Part shown: one piece after another, positions 59,036 through 64,000 of the stretch
Layout of the letters: each line of letters opens with the position of its first letter
How positions within the stretch are numbered: the stretch's first letter is position 1
Origin: Phragmitibacter flavus
GTDB lineage: Bacteria; Verrucomicrobiota; Verrucomicrobiia; Verrucomicrobiales; Verrucomicrobiaceae
Direction: 5' to 3'
NCBI RefSeq assembly: GCF_005780165.1
Contig: NZ_VAUV01000006.1
Location: 310,001-374,000 of the forward strand
Length of the DNA: 64,000 nt
Notes under the pieces: model-generated
Told to the model about the DNA's origin: nothing
Databases searched by the model: none
What the model saw: the letters and a program-made list of their open reading frames with translations, nothing else
Position numbers and translations under genes: made by a program

Positions 59036-59950
59036 ATGTATAAGCTCTGGCTTTTTTCGATACTGTTGATATTGTTCACCCGACCAGATGCCAAGGCTCA
59101 GCAATTGGAAGTGGCATTCTCCATTCAGGACGACCTGTTGACTTGGTTTTCTGTTGATGACCCAAGCATTCAAAACACCATTTCAGTGACCGGATTGCCC
59201 CCCTGGTTGGAGGGCAACGCCCTCGCTTATGATACCGACAACGAACGCCTGCTATTTGTCCACGGCAACACCTTGACCAACCGCGCCATCTACGCGGTGG
59301 ATCTGTCCGGTGTCACCCTCTCTGCCAGCGGAACCGTAAGCGCCGGCGCAGCCGTCAACCTTGGCACCATGTCATTTGAAGGCCCCCGTGAAGTCTACGG
59401 TGGCAGTTTTTACAATGGCTCCTATTACGTTCTCATTGATGGCACGGACAGCTTGCGCAAGGTGAGCTTCGATGCCGCAGGCACGATCACCTCCCAAATA
59501 AACATCAACCTCCCTGGAAGCCGGGACATGTTTCTTGGCGACATCGCGTTTGCCGCCAATGGCGACCTCTGGATCGCTGGATTCAACCAGTATGATGGCA
59601 GTCCTGCTGACGACCGCTTGTGGCGCTTTTCAACCGCTGATGGAGGCAACACCTTCGATTATCAACAGACCATCGAACCCGCTGGCGACCGTTACAACGG
59701 CATCTTCTTCGATGTCACTGGCACCGATCTATATGGATACCGCTACAATACCGTGATCAATGGATATGGCGGCATCGACACCACCACCGGCGCTCCAACT
59801 TTGATCTACAGCGGATATCCCTTCATCCAGGGAGGCGATCTTTCCAACGGCTTCTTCATCGGCGTCGAAGTCCCGGAACCCACCAGCGCCCTCATGGTAA
59901 TGACCGGTCTAGGATGCCTCTTCGGCAGACGCCGCCGTGCACAGGCGTGA
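59036..59950 (+). CDS. PEP-CTERM protein with propeller-like repeats
   Basis: 304 residues. Signal peptide to about residue 21 (LILFTRPDAKAQ). The body looks like a beta-propeller of the lactonase/SMP30 kind: ALAYDTDNERLLFVHGNTLT, IYAVDLSGVTLSASGTVSAG, GSFYNGSYYVLIDGTDSLRK and DIAFAANGDLWIAGFNQYDG. Ends in VPEPTSALMVMTGLGCLFGR followed by RRRAQA, a PEP-CTERM signal. Codon usage is less C-biased than that of genes upstream. Sorted by exosortase to the surface; no function known. Confidence 0.83.
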   Translation: MYKLWLFSILLILFTRPDAKAQQLEVAFSIQDDLLTWFSVDDPSIQNTISVTGLPPWLEGNALAYDTDNERLLFVHGNTLTNRAIYAVDLSGVTLSASGTVSAGAAVNLGTMSFEGPREVYGGSFYNGSYYVLIDGTDSLRKVSFDAAGTITSQININLPGSRDMFLGDIAFAANGDLWIAGFNQYDGSPADDRLWRFSTADGGNTFDYQQTIEPAGDRYNGIFFDVTGTDLYGYRYNTVINGYGGIDTTTGAPTLIYSGYPFIQGGDLSNGFFIGVEVPEPTSALMVMTGLGCLFGRRRRAQA

Positions 59951-60083
59951 AGCAGGTCACCAATGCCACCACTGGACGGGAAGAATCGATTCGAGCCACT
60001 TCTTCGACGCCCCCTGAATGCTTATGTCTGAGAACCTCCGCGGGAGGCCCGACAGCACGCTGGTTGCAGAAGTGTTAAGGTGG

Positions 60084-60566
60084 CTATTCTGGATTTAGCT
60101 TGATCACCAAACTTGTGCGGTGTTGGCGTTTAATCCAAGGAGTATCAAAGAAACGCAATTGCTCATTCTCCGAGATTCGAACCTTGGCAGGTAGATAACC
60201 GGTCGCCTCACCAGAAACGACCGACTGCCTTACCCCAATCGAAATTTCGTAAGTGCTGCCGCCAGCCCCGAACATGTGCTTCAATCTTGCGCGACCCCGC
60301 CCATCGGTTTTGGCGGTCCGGACGAAAGAAGATGCCACCATTTCATCCAATGAACCTGGAGGATGGGGATGCAAAGTCACTAACGCGCCGCTAATGGGTC
60401 GATTGGTGGTGGCATCAATCACACGAATATGGATCGCCAGTGGATAAGCCCCGGTCCACGAAAAATTTGGAACCAGCATCAAGCATAAAATCACCAGGGC
60501 AGAAACCGAAAAGAACCACTTTAAACATCCTGTGTTAGTAGGTTCGTTGGTCGGCGTTGGATCCAT
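60084..60566 (-). CDS. membrane-anchored protein with carboxypeptidase-regulatory-like beta domain
   Basis: 160 residues. One N-terminal membrane segment (WFFSVSALVILCLMLV, about 17-32), then an external Ig-like domain: AIHIRVIDATTNRPISGALV with VTLHPHPPG, TDGRGRARLKHMFGAGGSTY and ATGYLPAKVRISENEQLRFF. This is the wording of the carboxypeptidase regulatory/transthyretin-like fold, which carries no catalytic residues. It may bind other surface molecules. It stands alone, with no link to neighbours. Codon usage is closer to random than in the rest of the window. Confidence 0.68.
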   Translation of the reverse strand: MDPTPTNEPTNTGCLKWFFSVSALVILCLMLVPNFSWTGAYPLAIHIRVIDATTNRPISGALVTLHPHPPGSLDEMVASSFVRTAKTDGRGRARLKHMFGAGGSTYEISIGVRQSVVSGEATGYLPAKVRISENEQLRFFDTPWIKRQHRTSLVIKLNPE

Positions 60567-60992
60567 CGAGCAATTTGTTATTCAGCAGTTGGTGGGCAAT
60601 CCAAGGCGACCCTAAATTAGACTTTAATGACGGTAAATCTGTCTTCTATCCACAAAAGTGTATTTTAGTCCTGAGAAGCGGACTTGGTCCGTGGCTCAAT
60701 ACGGATGCCCAGAGCCGATCAAAGTTGACGAGAATCTGCGAGGTGATTTTGCCTCCGCGACAGCGGATGCGAGGACCATGCCAAAGACTGGCTTGGCGGT
60801 AAATCTCGAAATAATCTGGTGAGATCGAGTGTTTTCGGACCAGGAGGTGGCGGAGAGGACCGTCACTCCTGGTCGACCTCGACCTGGTCAATCATCATTC
60901 GACTCGTAAAGTGCGGGTCGGTTTGAGGGAAGCGAAAAAGTGATTGGACTCAATCGCGCGCAAACCTATACTGAAAATCCACGTTTTTCTCC
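60567..60992. other. 426-bp spacer, no gene recognised
   Basis: Contains short open frames on both strands without coding character, two sequences one base away from the DnaA box (60439-60447, inside the preceding gene, and about 60646-60654), and a good sigma70-type promoter at 60944-60972. Confidence 0.4.
60944..60972 (+). promoter_or_regulatory. sigma70-type promoter of the fibronectin-III/cyclophilin gene
   Basis: TTGGAC (60944-60949) and TATACT (60967-60972) are spaced by exactly 17 bases, 20 bases upstream of the ATG at 60993; the leader would be only about 14 bases. The best promoter match seen in the window. Confidence 0.6.
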
Positions 60993-63866
60993 ATGATTCG
61001 GATAACCAATTCCACCCTCTGCTGCTTCCAAGTTTTGGCGCTCTTGCTGGTCTCTTTTCCCGCCTTCGCAGCTCCCCCGGTGGCGCCGGCTAACTTTTCG
61101 GTCCGAATCAAGAACGTCAGCGGAAACCTGCGCCACTACGCATTTACTTGGGACGACTCACCCAACGAAACCAGTTACAAACTCCAAATCAAGGTAATCG
61201 GGGTAGACCCAGACTTTGTTGATCTGATCCCGAACCTTCCGCAAAACAGTAACTTCGAAGATGGGACAATCAACCAGTGGAACGCTGGCATCACCCTTCA
61301 ATTTCGTCTACTTGCCGTCAACGGAGAGGGCTCAAGCGCTTCCGCGATAGCGACCATCGTCACAGCGGCTGACGTCGCCAACATCGCAGCCCCTTCGTCA
61401 TTGGCTGCGGTTCCGGCAAGCGACAGCCAGTTGAATCTCAGTTGGGTTGACAACTCCCACATGGACGACGGCGTCGAACTGGAGTTGCAACGTTTGCCCA
61501 ACGGGCCCTTTGAGTATCTTGGAGACCGGTTGTTTCTCTTACCACCATCGGTTTCCATCTCTTCGCTGACGGCCAACACCAGCTACAAAATCCGCCTCAA
61601 GGCCTACCGGGTGGGATCAGGCAACACGCGAACCTATTCGAGTTCCGTTGAGGTCGTAGGCACCACCGCCGCATTTTCCACCGTGCCGACCAACTTTGTT
61701 GCTACCGCAGCCAGTGAAAACAGTGTTCAATACAGCTGGGTCGATCCCTTTTTGAGCGAGTCGGGATTTGAAGTGCAGGGAAAAATCACTGGAGAGCCCG
61801 TCGAATATGTGCGGGTGAACTTGTATAATGGCAATCCTCCTCCGGGGGCCCCAGGCCATTTGAATCCGATCGTTACGACTCCCGATGGTCCATTTTTTCC
61901 AGGCATGTCCTATGATTTTCGCGTGCGTGCGGTGTCCATTGGAAATGGAACGATTGATGACCAAAGCACCTGGGTATATTCCGCTCCCTCGAACATAAGC
62001 ACGGTGCAAATGCCCTTTCACCGACCTACCGGCTTAACGGCACCCAATGCTGGCATTACCGAATCTTCCGCTACTCTCAATTGGACAGACAATTCGGCGA
62101 CCGAGAGTGGCTACGACATCCTTATCAAATACCCCGGTGAATCCCAGTATACTTATTGGGATGAGGTGGCAGCCAACCAAACGACTTACAACATGACCGG
62201 CCTGCCACCCGGTGTTGGTGTGCAGGTCGCCGTGCGGGCCTTCTTCCAATTTGATGTGGCGGGACAAACGGAATTCACGTTCTCGGCATTGTCAGATCCT
62301 CTGATCTTCACCACCAAAGACACCTTTCCCCAACCCCAGTTTCAAGGACTGGTTGGGCAGAATCTGTCCCATCCGATGACCGTCACCACCGGTTCGCCCA
62401 GGGTTTCCTGGAGCGCCTCCGCCCTCCCCGGCTGGCTCTCATTTGACAGCAACACCGGGGTATTTTCAGGAACTCCGCCATCGGCAGGCGTGTTTCAGGT
62501 CCCGGTGTCAGCCACCTTTCAAAATGGCTGGGTGACCAACAAAACGGTGACGATTCGGACCATCCATGCCCCGGGTGCGCCGGTGGAGGTGATTCCGCAG
62601 AACCAGGTGGCGATGGGATTGGGCGCAGTGGTGGAGTGGGATCTCGGACTGATGTTTTCCGATCCCGACACCCCCTCTGCCGTGCGGGTAAACACCAACC
62701 TCGGAAACTATCACATGGCGCTTTACCCTGAAGCGACGCCGCTGACGGTCTCGAATTTCCTGGCTTATGTGAATGATCCGAACCCGGCGGGGAACTACAA
62801 CGATTCGATTTTCCACCGTTTGATCCCCGGTTTTGTGGTTCAAGCAGGCGGATATAAAGTGCCGAATACCCCCTATGTGTTGACCTCAATTGCGTCCAGG
62901 CCCGATCTTCAGAATGAATCGGGGCTCACCAATGTCCGTGGAACGGTGGCGATGGCAAAATTTGGGGGCGATCCCGACAGCGCTACCAGCCAGTTTTTTA
63001 TCAATCTCGTTGATAACTCCGATGGCCTGGATGCTACCAATGGCGGTTTTACCGTCTTTGGCCGTGTGGTTGGTCCAATGACCGTGCCCGATCTGCTTTC
63101 CACTCAGCCAACGAGCGACCGGACCGTCACCATTGATGGAGCGAGCGGAAGTGTCCTGGATTTTTTTCCCGACCTGCCAGTTTCCCCACCCGCTCCGGTA
63201 ACGATCAATTCCATCACCTCCGTGCCAGTGTTGAACTTTGCGATGACCAACAACTCCAACCCGGCTGTCGTGGCCGTGACCCTGCAGGACGATGAGTTGC
63301 AAATGACCAGTCTTTCACCGGGACAAAGCACGGTGACTTATACCGTCACTGATCTGGACGGCAATGTGGTGACCCGGGAGGTTTCGGTGCTGGTGCGTGA
63401 AACCGTCGACGAATGGTTGCTTGCGGGGAATCTGCCAGTGGGTCAGCAGGGCTTTGATGACGACGCGGACTTTGACGGCCTTACGAATATCGAAGAGTTT
63501 GCCTTCATGGGTTCGGTGCTTCAAGCCGACGATGCCTCCGTGCGACCCACGGCCGTGACCGTGGACGTGTCAGGCACCGACCGGCAGGGCATCCAGTTCA
63601 ATGCCCGCAAATTCGGTCCAGGCTTGAAGTATGTGGTGGAGGTCTCGGGCAATCTGTCAGCCGCTTCGTGGGAACCGGTGTGGTCCTGGACCGCTGATTC
63701 GTGGCCTCCACAACCCGGAGTGGAGACTGCCGCCATCAATTTGCCCACGCGTTTCATCGACCACGACACTCACTACGAATTCAAGATTTTGGATCCGGTC
63801 CCTGTGTCGGTGGGCAATCCACGTTTTCTGAGAGTGCGTCTGATCAAGGATTCCGATCCGGATTAA
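60993..63866 (+). CDS. secreted multidomain protein: fibronectin-III repeats, Ig-like domain, cyclophilin domain
   Basis: 957 residues with a signal peptide (ALLLVSFPAFA). Order: four fibronectin-III-like repeats (about 30-450, each with a pattern like LNLSWVDNSHMDDGVELELQ), a putative Ig/cadherin-like domain (about 455-530, WSASALPGWLSFDSNTGVFS), a cyclophilin peptidyl-prolyl isomerase domain (about 565-705, FHRLIPGFVVQAGGYK and GTVAMAKFGGDPDSATSQFF, FTVFGRVV), then a C-terminal secreted-protein tail (about 790-957). The cyclophilin catalytic Arg (FHR) is present. Base composition changes near nt 62550, from balanced to G-rich, close to the Ig-cyclophilin boundary. A prolyl isomerase at the surface, perhaps for folding exported proteins. 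Confidence 0.87.
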   Translation: MIRITNSTLCCFQVLALLLVSFPAFAAPPVAPANFSVRIKNVSGNLRHYAFTWDDSPNETSYKLQIKVIGVDPDFVDLIPNLPQNSNFEDGTINQWNAGITLQFRLLAVNGEGSSASAIATIVTAADVANIAAPSSLAAVPASDSQLNLSWVDNSHMDDGVELELQRLPNGPFEYLGDRLFLLPPSVSISSLTANTSYKIRLKAYRVGSGNTRTYSSSVEVVGTTAAFSTVPTNFVATAASENSVQYSWVDPFLSESGFEVQGKITGEPVEYVRVNLYNGNPPPGAPGHLNPIVTTPDGPFFPGMSYDFRVRAVSIGNGTIDDQSTWVYSAPSNISTVQMPFHRPTGLTAPNAGITESSATLNWTDNSATESGYDILIKYPGESQYTYWDEVAANQTTYNMTGLPPGVGVQVAVRAFFQFDVAGQTEFTFSALSDPLIFTTKDTFPQPQFQGLVGQNLSHPMTVTTGSPRVSWSASALPGWLSFDSNTGVFSGTPPSAGVFQVPVSATFQNGWVTNKTVTIRTIHAPGAPVEVIPQNQVAMGLGAVVEWDLGLMFSDPDTPSAVRVNTNLGNYHMALYPEATPLTVSNFLAYVNDPNPAGNYNDSIFHRLIPGFVVQAGGYKVPNTPYVLTSIASRPDLQNESGLTNVRGTVAMAKFGGDPDSATSQFFINLVDNSDGLDATNGGFTVFGRVVGPMTVPDLLSTQPTSDRTVTIDGASGSVLDFFPDLPVSPPAPVTINSITSVPVLNFAMTNNSNPAVVAVTLQDDELQMTSLSPGQSTVTYTVTDLDGNVVTREVSVLVRETVDEWLLAGNLPVGQQGFDDDADFDGLTNIEEFAFMGSVLQADDASVRPTAVTVDVSGTDRQGIQFNARKFGPGLKYVVEVSGNLSAASWEPVWSWTADSWPPQPGVETAAINLPTRFIDHDTHYEFKILDPVPVSVGNPRFLRVRLIKDSDPD

Positions 63867-64000
63867 CCGGATCAGCGCCCCCCTCGAATTCTTTTGGAGT
63901 GCGGGGCTCGGCACCGCTTTGGATTTGGGATTTGAAAAAGGGATGCGCCATCGATAAACTGGATCAATGCCCCCGGAAGATCCCACCCCAAAAATCCAAA

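Noticed and set aside
60439-60654. Two sequences one base away from the DnaA box, as a replication origin near the skew switch
   Set aside because: Each has a mismatch, they are far apart, one lies inside a gene, and no dnaA, dnaN or AT-rich unwinding element is present; kept only as part of the skew observation.
60557-60891. Short frames on both strands between the small membrane protein and the fibronectin gene
   Set aside because: No consistent codon usage, no recognisable motif, and the frames overlap each other on opposite strands.
1-64000. tRNA and rRNA genes, insertion sequences and prophage genes
   Set aside because: I looked for conserved tRNA arms, transposase motifs and phage proteins and saw none, though short tRNA-like sequences cannot be fully excluded by eye.

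Overview
The window looks like a chromosomal segment of a verrucomicrobium, most likely from the order Verrucomicrobiales. Pointers are five PEP-CTERM proteins, a cytochrome-type PSCyt1/DUF1549/DUF1553 protein next to a DUF1501 protein, an ECF sigma factor/FecR pair, a very large repeat protein of the autotransporter-associated strand type, a Gfo/Idh oxidoreductase with a Tat signal, and the near absence of Shine-Dalgarno sequences. The plus strand is strikingly C-rich under genes of both orientations, so GC skew is a property of the strand, not of the genes. No rRNA, tRNA, CRISPR array, transposase or phage gene was seen.

Layout. 1-250: 3' end of an AT-richer gene of unknown function. 271-10955: four plus-strand genes, probably one operon: a large membrane protein, a secreted helical repeat protein, a prenyltransferase/squalene-oxidase-repeat protein and a giant thioredoxin (TlpA) protein with an internal parvulin-like domain. 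The last two begin inside two copies of the same intergenic repeat. 11209-12126: CDF metal transporter. 12159-18268, minus strand: acyltransferase/acyl-CoA synthetase; a three-gene set (C39 peptidase lipoprotein, outer-membrane beta-barrel, small secreted protein) that resembles the FapD/FapF amyloid-export machinery; then mtnA. 18269-24531: repeat-rich spacer, AEC transporter, SGNH hydrolase, a monofunctional prephenate dehydratase, a lipoprotein, a VTT membrane protein and a CvfB-like S1 protein. 24641-30871: 2,076-residue strand-repeat surface protein ending in PEP-CTERM.

30908-41353: SSB-like DUF3127 protein, esterase lipoprotein, then a coherent block: ECF sigma factor, FecR anti-sigma factor fused to a DNRLRE-like domain, a lipoprotein with carbohydrate-binding-like domains, and, divergently, the PSCyt1/DUF1549/DUF1553 and DUF1501 proteins plus a PEP-CTERM protein. 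This block reads as regulated outer-surface or polysaccharide-related metabolism. 41575-49983: Uma2 nuclease-like protein, MBL hydrolase, chorismate mutase-prephenate dehydratase, alpha/beta hydrolase, two glycosyltransferase-like proteins and an Mpl-like Mur ligase. 50120-63866: FG-GAP protein, PEP-CTERM proteins, an RlmI-like methyltransferase, a small DUF4332 protein, a DUF4230 protein, an RsuA-type pseudouridine synthase, an oxidoreductase, and a secreted fibronectin-III/cyclophilin protein.

Most notable are (i) the Fap-like export set at 14441-16932, whose candidate substrate has a Sec signal followed by a leader resembling the double-glycine type recognised by C39 peptidases; (ii) repeats that supply the start codon and N-terminus of two adjacent secreted proteins; (iii) degenerate 7-bp tandem repeats ending at start codons of several genes; and (iv) two prephenate dehydratase paralogues, each altered in the TRF active-site motif. 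All family assignments were made by eye from motifs; no database search was run.
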